Positions 28,485 to 36,299 of a DNA stretch of 36,921 nucleotides are shown in pieces; positions within the stretch are counted from its first letter, which is position 1; the number at the start of each line of letters is the position of its first letter. Both the position numbers and the translations under genes were made by a program. The notes under the pieces were generated by a model, which made no database searches, was not told the origin of the DNA, and was given only the letters and a program-made list of their open reading frames with translations. This DNA comes from Hydrogenophaga sp. (GTDB taxonomy: Bacteria; Pseudomonadota; Gammaproteobacteria; Burkholderiales; Burkholderiaceae_C), in contig JAUYSB010000106.1 of the NCBI GenBank assembly GCA_030696525.1, positions 1 to 36,921 on the forward strand, given 5' to 3'.

Positions 28485-29774
28485 ATGCAACGCAAGACCT
28501 TCACCCGACTGCTCATCTCCACGCTGGCCACAGCCGGCCTGTCCGCACCCGCGCTGGCGCAAGCGCCGGTCGAGATTTCCTTCTTCTACCCGGTCGCCGT
28601 AGGCGGCCCCATCACCAAGACCATCGACGGCTACGCCGCCGACTTTGCGCGCGACAACCCCGGCATCAAGGTCAACCCCATCTACGCCGGCACCTACCAG
28701 GAAACCATCGTCAAGGCGCTGACCGCGCACAAGTCGGGGCAGCCACCGGTCACCTCGGTGCTGCTGTCCACCGACATGTTCACGCTGATCGACGAAGACG
28801 CCATCGTGCCCATCGACAGCTTCGTCAAGACCGCCGACGACAAAGCCTGGCTGGAGAGCTTCTACCCCGCCTTCATGCTCAACAGCCGCAGCGGCGGCAA
28901 GACCTGGGGCGTGCCGTTCCAGCGCTCCACCATCGTGCTGTACTACAACAAAGAGCTGTTCAAGGCCGCCGGCCTTGACCCCAACAAGGCACCCACCACC
29001 TGGGCCGAGATGGCCGACATGGCCAAGAAACTGACCGTGAAAGACGCCAGCGGCAAGACCACCCAGTTCGGTGTGCAGATCCCGTCCAGCGGCTTCCCTT
29101 ACTGGCTGTTCCAGGCGCTGGCCATCCAGAACGGCGTGGCACTGGCCAACGACGCTGGCAACACCGTGCGTTTTGACGACCCCGCCGTGGTGCAGGCCCT
29201 GCAGTACTGGGTGGACCTGGCCAAGAGCGGTGCGCACCCGGGCGGCATCGTCGAATGGGGCGCCACGCCCAAGGACTTTTTCGAAAAGCGCGTGGCCATG
29301 ATGTGGACCACCACCGGCAACCTCACCAACGTGCGCAACAACGCCAAGTTCGACTTTGGTGTGGCCATGCTGCCGGCCGGCAAACAAAAGGGCTCGCCCA
29401 CCGGCGGTGGCAACTTCTACATCTTCAAGAAGTCCACGCCTGCGCAGCAGGAAGCCGCGTTCAAGTTCATCAAGTGGATCACACAGCCCGAGCGCGCCGC
29501 GCGCTGGAGCATGGACACCGGCTACGTGGCCGTGTCGCCCGCCGCCTACGACACCGCCACCCTGCGCGACTACGGCAAGGCGTTCCCGCCCGCCCTGGTG
29601 GCACGCGACCAGCTGCCCTTTGCGCTGGCCGAGTTCTCGACCCACGACAACCAGCGCGTGACCAAGGCCCTCAACGACGGCCTGCAGGCCGCCCTGACCG
29701 GCGCCAAGACACCGGCCGATGCCATGCGCGACGCACAGCGCGAAGCCGACCGCCTGCTGCGCAGCTACAAATAA
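28485..29774 (+). CDS. UgpB-like extracellular solute-binding protein
   Basis: The 429-residue family 1 binding protein has a Sec signal peptide cleaved after about residue 26 (ALAQA). Mature features that resemble glycerol-3-phosphate-binding UgpB are VNPIYAGTYQETIVKAL (compare YKGNYEQ in E. coli), WGVPFQRSTIVLYYNKELF, and GGGNFYIFKKS near the second-lobe hinge. The ligand is probably a small organophosphorus compound such as a glycerol-phosphate-type ester, by homology and operon context; a plain sugar cannot be excluded. A GAAGAAAG-like ribosome-binding site lies about eight bases before the ATG. It sits 23 bases after the ATPase gene. Confidence 0.85.
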   Translation: MQRKTFTRLLISTLATAGLSAPALAQAPVEISFFYPVAVGGPITKTIDGYAADFARDNPGIKVNPIYAGTYQETIVKALTAHKSGQPPVTSVLLSTDMFTLIDEDAIVPIDSFVKTADDKAWLESFYPAFMLNSRSGGKTWGVPFQRSTIVLYYNKELFKAAGLDPNKAPTTWAEMADMAKKLTVKDASGKTTQFGVQIPSSGFPYWLFQALAIQNGVALANDAGNTVRFDDPAVVQALQYWVDLAKSGAHPGGIVEWGATPKDFFEKRVAMMWTTTGNLTNVRNNAKFDFGVAMLPAGKQKGSPTGGGNFYIFKKSTPAQQEAAFKFIKWITQPERAARWSMDTGYVAVSPAAYDTATLRDYGKAFPPALVARDQLPFALAEFSTHDNQRVTKALNDGLQAALTGAKTPADAMRDAQREADRLLRSYK

Positions 29775-29789
29775 GCCGGCGCACGCCCC

Positions 29790-30659
29790 ATGAACCAGCG
29801 CGCGGTCCACGCCTACCTGTTGCTGCTCCCGGCGCTGGTGCTGCTGTTCGGCTTCACCCACCTGCCAGCGCTGCAGTCGGTGGTGGACAGCTTTTTCTCC
29901 ACGCCCAGAGGCGCCCGAGCGGCGGTGCGGGTGGGGCTGGAGAACTACGCCGTGATGGTGGACGACCCCACCTTCTGGCGTGCGCTGCGCAACAACCTGT
30001 GGTTCGCGCTGGGCACCATCCCGGCGTCGATTGCGCTGGCGCTGTGCATGGCGGTGTGGGTCAATGGCCACATGGCTGGGCGCACCTGGCTGCGCATGGC
30101 CTACTTCACACCCACGGTGCTGCCCATGATCGCGGTCGCCAACATCTGGCTGTTTTTCTACACGCCGGGCTATGGGCTGCTGGAGCAGCTCACCGGCGCG
30201 CTGGGCCTGCCTTCGCACAACTGGCTGGGCGACCCCAGCACCGCACTGGGCGCGGTCACGCTGGTGGCGGTGTGGAAGGAAGCCGGCTTCTTCATGATCT
30301 TCTACCTCGCGGCCCTGCAGGGCCTGAGCCCCAGCCTGGCCGAGGCGGCCGCCATCGAAGGCGCGTCGCGCTGGCAGTTCTTCCGCCGGGTGCAGTGGCC
30401 GCTGCTCATGCCCACCACGCTGTTCGTGCTGGTCAACGCGGTCATCAACGCGTTTCGCATGATCGACCACATCGTGGTCATGACGCGCGGCGGGCCCGAC
30501 AACGCCACCACCCTGCTGCTCTACCACCTGTTTGAGGTCGGCTTCAAGTTCTGGGACACCGCCTACGCCGCGGCGCTGACCGTGGTGCTGCTTGCCCTGC
30601 TGGGCGCGGTGGCGTGGCTGCAGTTTGCCGTCATCGACAAGCGGGTGCACTACCAATGA
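29790..30659 (+). CDS. ABC importer permease, UgpA-like
   Basis: The 289-residue membrane permease has about six helices and the EAA loop EAAAIEGASRWQFFRRVQWPLL. The N-terminus (LLLLPALVLLFGFTHLPALQSVVDSFF) and the P-loop-like YFTPTVLPMIAVANIWLFFY are typical of the MalF/UgpA subunit. It pairs with the UgpE-like protein encoded next; the two genes overlap by four bases (ATGA). It lies 15 bases after the binding-protein gene. Confidence 0.9.
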   Translation: MNQRAVHAYLLLLPALVLLFGFTHLPALQSVVDSFFSTPRGARAAVRVGLENYAVMVDDPTFWRALRNNLWFALGTIPASIALALCMAVWVNGHMAGRTWLRMAYFTPTVLPMIAVANIWLFFYTPGYGLLEQLTGALGLPSHNWLGDPSTALGAVTLVAVWKEAGFFMIFYLAALQGLSPSLAEAAAIEGASRWQFFRRVQWPLLMPTTLFVLVNAVINAFRMIDHIVVMTRGGPDNATTLLLYHLFEVGFKFWDTAYAAALTVVLLALLGAVAWLQFAVIDKRVHYQ

Positions 30660-31483
30660 GCCCCTCCGGCGCGCAGCTGTACGGCCCCGGCCGGCTCGAC
30701 ACCCTGGCCGCCTGGGCGCTGGGTCTGCTCTGGGTGCTGCCCCTGCTCTACGCGGTGTGGACCGCCTTCCACCCCGGCGAGTACTCGACCCGTTTCGTGT
30801 GGGACGCACCGCTCACGCTCGACAACTTCGCCCGCGCGTGGGCGGCCGCGCCCTTTGCACGCTACTTCCTCAACACCGTGCTGCTGGTGACCATGATCCT
30901 GTGCGCCCAGCTGGTGCTCAGCACGCTGGCGGCCTACGCCTTTGCGCGCTTCGAGTTTCCCGGCCGCTCAGTGCTGTTTGCGCTGGTGCTGGTGCAGCTC
31001 ATGGTCATGCCCGACATCCTGCTGGTGGGCAACTACGCCAGCATGGCCCGGCTCGACCTGGTGGACACCCTGCTGGCCGTGGGCCTGCCCTACTTTGCCT
31101 CGGCGTTCGCCATCTTCCTGCTGCGGCAGACCTTTCTGGGCGTGCCGCGCGAACTCGAAGAAGCCGCCCGCGTGGAGGGCGCCAGCCCGCTGCAAATCCT
31201 GCTGCGTGTGTTCGTGCCGCTGGCGCGCCCGGTGTACCTGGCCTTCGCGCTGGTGTCGGTCAGCCACCACTGGAACAACTTCCTGTGGCCGGTCATCATC
31301 ACCAACACGCCCGAGTCGCGTCCGCTCACCGTGGGTCTGCAGGTGTTCTCATCCACCGACCAGGGCATAGACTGGTCCATCATCACCGCCGCCACCCTCA
31401 TGACCTCGGCCCCGCTGCTGATCGGCTTTCTGCTCTTTCAGCGCCAGTTTGTGCAGAGCTTCATGCGGGCGGGCATCAAATGA
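30656..31483 (+). CDS. ABC importer permease, UgpE-like
   Basis: The 275-residue partner permease has about six helices and the EAA loop EEAARVEGASPLQILLRVFVPL. The opening (WALGLLWVLPLLYAVWTAFHPGEY) and LVLVQLMVMPDILLVGNY match the MalG/UgpE subunit. It starts within the stop of the UgpA-like gene and its stop overlaps the start of the EEP hydrolase gene (ATGA), so translation of all three is coupled. Confidence 0.9.
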   Translation: MSPSGAQLYGPGRLDTLAAWALGLLWVLPLLYAVWTAFHPGEYSTRFVWDAPLTLDNFARAWAAAPFARYFLNTVLLVTMILCAQLVLSTLAAYAFARFEFPGRSVLFALVLVQLMVMPDILLVGNYASMARLDLVDTLLAVGLPYFASAFAIFLLRQTFLGVPRELEEAARVEGASPLQILLRVFVPLARPVYLAFALVSVSHHWNNFLWPVIITNTPESRPLTVGLQVFSSTDQGIDWSIITAATLMTSAPLLIGFLLFQRQFVQSFMRAGIK

Positions 31484-32352
31484 GCCCCACCATGAAACTC
31501 ATCACCTGGAACACCCAATGGTGCCTGGGCCTGGACGGCCAGAGCAGCCCGGCGCGCATCATTGAACATGCGCGCGAGATGGCCGATTTCGATGTGCTGT
31601 GCCTGCAGGAAATCGCCGTCGACTGCCCCGGCCTGCCGGGCGTGGGCGCCATGGACCAGGTGGCCTGGCTGAGGGCGCTGCTGCCCGGCTTTGACGTGCA
31701 CTTTGGCGCCGCCTGCATCGAACGCGGCCCCCACGGGCGGCTGCAGCAGTTCGGCAACCTCATCGCCACCCGGCTGCCGGTGCAACAGGTGCAGCACCAC
31801 AGCCTGCCCTGGCCGGCCGATCCGCGCCAGCCGTCCATGCCGCGCATGTGCACCAGCGTCACCGTGCAACACGGGGAACGGCTGCTGCGCGTGATGACCA
31901 CCCATCTGGAGTATTACAGCGCGCTGCAGCGCACGGCGCAGGTGCTGGCGCTGTGCGAGCTGCAGCGCCAGGCGGCCCGACTGGCCGCCACGCCGCCCGT
32001 GGGCGGCGGCGCCGGCACCCCGTTCCAGGCCAAGCCGCACACGGCCAGCGCCATCGTCTGCGGCGACTTCAACATGGCGCCCACAGACAGCGCCTACGCT
32101 CAACTGCTGGCCGCCACCGACGACCAGCACCGGCCGCTGTGGCAGGACGCCTGGCGCGTCTGCCATGGCCAGGCGCCGCACCCACCCACCTTCCGCCTGT
32201 ACGACCGCAGCCACGGCCCCGAGCCCGTGGCGTGCGACTTCATCTTTGTGAGCCCCGACCTCGCCCCGGCCGTGCGTGCGGTGCAGGTGCGCGCCGACAC
32301 CCAGGCCTCGCACCACCAGCCGGTGCTGCTGGAACTGCACCCACCGGGCTGA
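31480..32352 (+). CDS. Endonuclease/exonuclease/phosphatase (EEP) fold hydrolase
   Basis: The 290-residue metal-dependent phosphoesterase has the EEP motifs in order: WNTQW (residues 10-14), LQEI (42-45, metal Glu44), THLEYYS, GDFN (195-198) and SHHQPV (277-282, catalytic His). No signal peptide is visible, so it acts in the cytoplasm. EEP proteins include nucleases, sphingomyelinases and phosphodiesterases. As the last gene of the phosphonate/Ugp-like operon, coupled to the permease by an ATGA overlap, it more likely hydrolyses an imported phospho- or phosphonodiester than DNA; this is inference. ATG 31492 is an alternative start. Confidence 0.83.
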   Translation: MSPTMKLITWNTQWCLGLDGQSSPARIIEHAREMADFDVLCLQEIAVDCPGLPGVGAMDQVAWLRALLPGFDVHFGAACIERGPHGRLQQFGNLIATRLPVQQVQHHSLPWPADPRQPSMPRMCTSVTVQHGERLLRVMTTHLEYYSALQRTAQVLALCELQRQAARLAATPPVGGGAGTPFQAKPHTASAIVCGDFNMAPTDSAYAQLLAATDDQHRPLWQDAWRVCHGQAPHPPTFRLYDRSHGPEPVACDFIFVSPDLAPAVRAVQVRADTQASHHQPVLLELHPPG

Positions 32353-32364
32353 GGCGGCGGGCTT

Positions 32365-33198
32365 TCAGCGCCCGTTGTCAGACCAGTGCGGCGGGTCGTT
32401 GAGGTTCTTGATCACGCCATAGGTGGCGGCCACCTTGTGCAGCGTGGGGTTGGAGCCGTCGTGTGGACTCGCCAGGCTGTGCACGCGGCCGAGCGCGTCC
32501 TTGATCTTGACCTCGCCCTGCCACGACAGCGTCATGTCGATGGCGCGGCCCGCGATGTGGCGTGAGTTCAACGAGGGCTGGTAGCGCAGCGCAAAACACT
32601 CGACCATGTCCTTGGCCGCGTCCACCGACGCCGCCGTGCTGCCGTGGTCCCACACGATGTCGCACTCCGGGTCCAGCGGCACCTCGGCCGCCGACAGCTT
32701 GCCCTTGGCAATCATCCAGCAGTGGTGCATCACGTAGGCGCGGTGCTTGTTGCGCCGCGTCGAGCTGATGCGCACCGCAACCCCGGCGGCCTTGAGCGCG
32801 GCCAGAAAGGCCTCCACTTTTTTCCTGAAGCTGCTGTCCAGCGTGGTCAGCGAATCGCTGTTGGGGTACTTGGCCTGCTGGGCGCGGAACCAGCTCGCCC
32901 CGCTGAGCCGCGCCGCCGACACCGAGCCCGGCGCCGGCTTGTAGGGCGAGAGGTGGGCCAGCAGCAGCTTCCAGGTCCGCCCGTTGGGGTCCACCCGGCC
33001 GTCCACCGGCTTGAGCCCCACCAGCTTGTGCTGGAACGCGCGGATCGCACCCACCGTGGCCGGGCCGATGCGGCCGTCCACCTTCAGGGCCTTGAGGCCC
33101 AGCAGGCGCACGTAGCGGTTGAGCAAGCCCTGCACCACACGCACATCCGCCTCGCGATTGGCGCCGCCATGCCCCACCGATTGCGCAATCTTCGCCAT
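32365..33198 (-). CDS. Peptidoglycan-binding M15 peptidase
   Basis: The 277-residue protein has an N-terminal PG_binding_1-type domain (about residues 15-82, DVRVVQGLLNRYV, DGRIGPATVGAIRAFQ) and a C-terminal M15 zinc peptidase. The zinc ligands are visible: His214 and Asp221 in SRHIAGRAIDM and His271 in DPPHW. The CwlK/endolysin-like M15C arrangement predicts cleavage of L-Ala-D-Glu or similar peptide bonds in peptidoglycan. There is no signal peptide or lipobox, so export would need a phage-type holin or a type VI-type route. A strong AGGAGG ribosome-binding site precedes the ATG. It follows a small lipoprotein gene by 23 bases on the same strand. Confidence 0.85.
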   Translation of the reverse strand: MAKIAQSVGHGGANREADVRVVQGLLNRYVRLLGLKALKVDGRIGPATVGAIRAFQHKLVGLKPVDGRVDPNGRTWKLLLAHLSPYKPAPGSVSAARLSGASWFRAQQAKYPNSDSLTTLDSSFRKKVEAFLAALKAAGVAVRISSTRRNKHRAYVMHHCWMIAKGKLSAAEVPLDPECDIVWDHGSTAASVDAAKDMVECFALRYQPSLNSRHIAGRAIDMTLSWQGEVKIKDALGRVHSLASPHDGSNPTLHKVAATYGVIKNLNDPPHWSDNGR

Positions 33199-33221
33199 GC
33201 CTGCCTCCTTGGCATCCCGGT

Positions 33222-33611
33222 TTATTCGATCCCAGCCTCGTAGTCCTTCAAGGCCTCCAGCACATCGGCGCGCCCGGCGTACCGGGTGCGCAGCGCCGCC
33301 AGTGCGGCGTCCGTGCCCTTGCAGTAGCGGTCCAGCAAAGTGTCCAACTCGGCCGCGCGCTTGTCGTCGCTGGCTTCTTCGCCGCGCAGCTGGTCGCAGC
33401 TGTCGCGCGATGACTTGAACTCGACCACGTCGGCGGGCAGTCCAGGCGCTGTGGTGGTGGGGTCAGGTGCGGGCGCCACCAGGGGCGCCGTCGGCAGATT
33501 TGAAGCCGGGGCGGCCGGCGCGGGCGCGTCAGAGGCCTGCCCGCAACCCCACAAGGCCAGCGGCAGCAGACACATCACGGCACAGCGGGCCCACACAGCA
33601 CAACGCATCAT
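33222..33611 (-). CDS. Small lipoprotein, possible immunity partner
   Basis: The 129-residue product has a signal peptide ending in a lipobox-like LWGC (Cys23), a Pro/Ala-rich linker of about 45 residues (APAPAAPASNLPTAPLVAPA) and a helical domain with two cysteines (RDSCDQLRGEE and DRYCKGTD). The cysteines may form a disulfide in the periplasm. It is transcribed just before the M15 peptidase gene. I do not recognise the family. A lipoprotein beside a peptidoglycan hydrolase without a signal is the pattern of periplasmic immunity proteins; this is inferred. ATG 33608 is an alternative start. The tryptophan at -2 of the lipobox is unusual. Confidence 0.68.
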   Translation of the reverse strand: MMRCAVWARCAVMCLLPLALWGCGQASDAPAPAAPASNLPTAPLVAPAPDPTTTAPGLPADVVEFKSSRDSCDQLRGEEASDDKRAAELDTLLDRYCKGTDAALAALRTRYAGRADVLEALKDYEAGIE

Positions 33612-33617
33612 GCGGAC

Positions 33618-33646
33618 AGTGTGGCCAATGCCCAGGGCATCGTCAA
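33618..33646 (-). promoter_or_regulatory. Candidate promoter of the lipoprotein-M15 pair, with dyad
   Basis: On the minus strand TTGACG (33646-33641), 17 bases, CACACT (33623-33618) precede the ATG at 33611. The spacer holds ATGCCC-t-GGGCAT (33640-33628), a perfect six-base dyad sitting between -35 and -10, where a repressor would block RNA polymerase. Confidence 0.4.
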
Positions 33647-33719
33647 GACAACACGGTTCCACCTGATTCCGTTCGCCCCGGGCCTGTCCAAGGACCGGCT
33701 CCATCAGCGGTTGTCACCG

Positions 33720-33756
33720 GCCCACCCGGGTTTCGCAGGCCTCGGCGCGGGTGGGC
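33720..33756 (-). other. Long-loop hairpin after the DUF599 gene
   Basis: GCCCACCC and GGGTGGGC pair as an eight-base stem with a 21-base loop just past the DUF599 stop on the minus strand. No T tract follows. It may end or protect the pirin-DUF599 transcript. The gap 33612-33772 otherwise shows only the promoter candidate and the palindrome at 33760-33773. Confidence 0.3.
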
Positions 33757-33759
33757 GAC

Positions 33760-33773
33760 AGGTGCCGGCACCT
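33760..33773. repeat. Perfect 14-base palindrome
   Basis: AGGTGCCGGCACCT is a perfect palindrome at the DUF599 stop codon. It could be part of the transcript end or a protein-binding site. Its function is unknown. Confidence 0.25.
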
Positions 33774-34468
33774 CACTCCCTGAGAATCCCCAGCACCTCG
33801 GAATGAAACTCGCGGCGGTAGAGGATGAGCACCACCAGCAGGGTGCCGCCGACCATGGCCAGGGGCGAAAAAAACCAGGCCAGGGCGGCGAAGGAGAAGT
33901 AGTAGGCGCGCAGGCCGTCGTTGAAGGTTTCGGCAGCGGCGCCCACCATGTCGGCGGCACGCTGCACAAACCGCTCCCGGTCGAACTGGCCCGACGCGAA
34001 GTCCTTGGGGTCGGGCAGGCCACCGATCAGCAGCGAAACGAAGGTGTACTGCCGCATGGACCACGAAAAACGAAAAAACGCGTAGACGAACACCGCCAGC
34101 AAGACCAGGATCTTGAGCTCCAGCACCGCCAGCGAGGTGGCCTGTGCGAATGGCATCTCGCTGACCATCTCGGCGGCTTTTTCGGTGGTGCCGAGCACCG
34201 CAAACAGGCCGCCGATGATGAGGATGGAGGTGGAGCAGAAGAAGGCCGGCGTCTGCGACAGGCTCTGGGTGATCAGGCCATCCAGCATGCGCGGGTCGCG
34301 CGACGTGGCCTGCAGCATCCAGAAGCCGCGGTAGCGGTTGGTGGTGCCCAGCAGCGACGGCCTTCTGGCGCCCCAGGCCTTGGCAAACCAGGCGTAGCCG
34401 GCCCACAAGGCGGCAAAACAGACCAGCGCCAGCCAGTCGGCCCCGGGCAGCACGGAGATGAATTTCAT
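33773..34468 (-). CDS. DUF599 family membrane protein
   Basis: The 231-residue inner-membrane protein has about four hydrophobic segments, with the conserved RYRGFWMLQATSRDPRMLDG near the N-terminus, LKILVLLAVFVYAFFRFSWS in the middle and AAETFNDGLRAYYFSFAALAWF later. These match the DUF599 family (PF04654), whose function is not known. It lies 20 bases downstream of the pirin gene on the same strand, so the two are likely one transcript. The start ATG at 34468 gives MKFISVLPGADWLAL, a typical membrane-protein N-terminus. Confidence 0.85.
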   Translation of the reverse strand: MKFISVLPGADWLALVCFAALWAGYAWFAKAWGARRPSLLGTTNRYRGFWMLQATSRDPRMLDGLITQSLSQTPAFFCSTSILIIGGLFAVLGTTEKAAEMVSEMPFAQATSLAVLELKILVLLAVFVYAFFRFSWSMRQYTFVSLLIGGLPDPKDFASGQFDRERFVQRAADMVGAAAETFNDGLRAYYFSFAALAWFFSPLAMVGGTLLVVLILYRREFHSEVLGILRE

Positions 34469-34488
34469 CCCCGGATGTTAAGCCCCGT

Positions 34489-35190
34489 TCAGGGCGCCAA
34501 CTCGAACACCAGCACCTCGGCGTCCTGGCCCTGGGTCAGCGTCAGCCGCGATTCGCCCTCGATCAGCGCAGCATCGCCGCCTTGCAGCACCTCGCCGTTG
34601 ACGACCAGGCTGCCGCGCACCAGGTGCACGTAGGCCTTGCGCGCCGGGTTCAGCGCCAGCTCGGCCTGCTCGTCGCCGTCAAACAGGCCCGCGTACAGCG
34701 CCGCATCGGCGTTCATGCTGACCGAGCCTTCGGCGCCGGTGGGCGAGGCCACCAGGCGCAAGCGGCCGCGCTTCTCGGCCTCAGCAAAGGTCTTCTGCTC
34801 GTAGCCAGGTTTGATGCCGGTGAACTTGGGTTCGATCCAGATCTGCAGAAAGTGCGTCTGCTGGTTGGGCGCGTGGTTGAACTCGCTGTGCATCACGCCG
34901 GTGCCGGCGCTCATGCGCTGCACGTCGCCGGGCGGGATGCCTTTGACGTTGCCCATGCTGTCCTTGTGCGCCAGCTCGCCCGAGAGCACGTAGCTGATGA
35001 TCTCCATGTCGCGGTGGCCGTGGGTGCCAAAACCGGTGCCAGGGGCGATGCGGTCTTCGTTGATGACCCGCAGCTTGCCCCAGCCCATGTGGGCCTGATC
35101 GTAATAACCGGCAAACGAGAAGGAGTGAAAACTCTTGAGCCAGCCGTGGTCGGCGTAGCCGCGTTCCTGGGATCGTCTCAGCGTGAGCAT
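34489..35190 (-). CDS. Pirin family protein (YhhW-like)
   Basis: The 233-residue bicupin has the pirin N-terminal metal site in GTHGHRDMEIISYVLSG and SAGTGVMHSEFNHA, supplying the three His and one Glu ligands. The short form with a degenerate C-terminal cupin resembles E. coli YhhW, which shows quercetin 2,3-dioxygenase activity. The physiological substrate is unknown. ATG 35190 has AAGGAG eight bases upstream; the longer frame to 35277 lacks support. The gene is divergent from a LysR regulator, an arrangement often seen with pirins, and the shared gap carries an inverted repeat at 35276-35292. Confidence 0.92.
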   Translation of the reverse strand: MLTLRRSQERGYADHGWLKSFHSFSFAGYYDQAHMGWGKLRVINEDRIAPGTGFGTHGHRDMEIISYVLSGELAHKDSMGNVKGIPPGDVQRMSAGTGVMHSEFNHAPNQQTHFLQIWIEPKFTGIKPGYEQKTFAEAEKRGRLRLVASPTGAEGSVSMNADAALYAGLFDGDEQAELALNPARKAYVHLVRGSLVVNGEVLQGGDAALIEGESRLTLTQGQDAEVLVFELAP

Positions 35191-35275
35191 CTGTGTTCTC
35201 CTTCGTGTGGGTGATCGATGTATGTGACTGTAGGCCTTCGAGCCACCCGCCGGGGGCTGCGGCTTTGACGCCATC

Positions 35276-35292
35276 ATTCAAAACAATTGAAT
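35276..35292. promoter_or_regulatory. Candidate LysR operator between pirin and lysR-type gene
   Basis: ATTCAA-aacaa-TTGAAT is a perfect six-base dyad with a T-N11-A core, the LysR-type operator form. It overlaps the first base of TAGAAT (35292-35297), a likely -10 of the regulator gene, so binding could give autorepression. The pirin start is 86 bases away on the other strand. Confidence 0.55.
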
Positions 35293-35297
35293 AGAAT
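35292..35297 (+). promoter_or_regulatory. -10 box (TAGAAT) of the LysR gene
   Basis: TAGAAT lies ten bases before the ATG at 35308, implying a leader of only a few bases. TTGACG at 35265-35270 is the nearest -35-like hexamer, but the 21-base spacer is too long for a standard promoter, consistent with a need for an activator. Confidence 0.4.
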
Positions 35298-35307
35298 TTT
35301 GCCCATC

Positions 35308-36255
35308 ATGCAAAACCCACGCAGCGCGCTCTCACCCGAGAACCTCAAGCTCATCGAGACCGTGGCACGCCAGGGCAGCATGGCGGCGGCCGCGCGCGAA
35401 CTCGGCCTGGTGCCCAGCGCCCTGACCTACCGCGTGCGCCAGGTGGAGGACGCGCTTGACGTGTTGCTGTTCGACCGCAGCGCCCGCCGCGCCCAGCTCA
35501 CACCCGCCGGTGCCGAGCTGCTGCGCGCCGGCGAACACCTGCTGCTGGAGCTGGACGCGGTGGCCCAGCGCGTCAAGCGCATCGCCACCGGCTGGGAGCC
35601 CCAGCTCACCATCGCGGCCGACGCCATCATCGCGCGCAGCACCCTGTTCGAGCTGTGCGAGGCCTTTTACGCACTGGGCGCGCCCACCCGCCTGAAGCTG
35701 CGCGCCGAAACCCTGACCGGCACCTGGGAAAGTGTGCTCAACGGCAGCGCCGACCTGGCCCTGGGCGTGGCCGCCGACCTCACGCCGTCCACCGGCATTG
35801 CGCTGGCCGACATGGGCCACCTGCCCTTCATTTTTGTGGTGGCACCACACCACCCGCTGGCCGCCGTGGAGGGCAAGCTCAGCGACGCCCAGCTGCAGCC
35901 GCACCGCGTGGTGGCCGTGGCCGATTCGACCCAGCGCGGGCGCAGCGTCAGCCTGGGCATCCTGCCGGGGCAGGACGTGCTGACCGTGCCCACCATGCAG
36001 CACAAGCTGGAGGCGCAGCTGCGCGGCCTGGGCTGCGGCTTTCTGCCACAACCGCTGGTGCAGCCCTACATCGACGCCGGCCTGCTGGTGGTCAAACCCG
36101 TGGCCCGCCCCACCCGTGTGGTGCGCGTGGCCTACGCATGGCGCGTCACCAGCCCCGACCGCAAAGACGAAGGCCGCGCGCTGAGTTGGTGGCTGGACCA
36201 ATTGCGCCACCGCAACACCCGCCAGGCCTTGCTGGAAAACCACCACCGCAGCTGA
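35308..36255 (+). CDS. LysR family transcriptional regulator
   Basis: The 315-residue regulator has an N-terminal winged helix-turn-helix (residues about 10-65, LIETVARQGSMAAAARELGL, then SALTYRVRQVEDALDVLLFD) and a C-terminal periplasmic-binding-like effector domain from about residue 95. The ALTYRVRQ recognition helix is of the YafC/LrhA-like type. It is divergent from pirin and is its probable regulator. A TTG at 35287 would extend the protein by seven residues, but that start lies within the operator and -10, so ATG 35308 is chosen. The inducer is unknown. Confidence 0.9.
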   Translation: MQNPRSALSPENLKLIETVARQGSMAAAARELGLVPSALTYRVRQVEDALDVLLFDRSARRAQLTPAGAELLRAGEHLLLELDAVAQRVKRIATGWEPQLTIAADAIIARSTLFELCEAFYALGAPTRLKLRAETLTGTWESVLNGSADLALGVAADLTPSTGIALADMGHLPFIFVVAPHHPLAAVEGKLSDAQLQPHRVVAVADSTQRGRSVSLGILPGQDVLTVPTMQHKLEAQLRGLGCGFLPQPLVQPYIDAGLLVVKPVARPTRVVRVAYAWRVTSPDRKDEGRALSWWLDQLRHRNTRQALLENHHRS

Positions 36256-36299
36256 CGCGGCGGCTGTTACAGTGACCTCAACAACTCCACACGGTGACC

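Noticed and set aside
28089-30809. Open frame of 906 codons on the minus strand
   Set aside because: It is antisense to the Ugp-like importer genes, whose motifs are unambiguous; its composition is that of a shadow frame.
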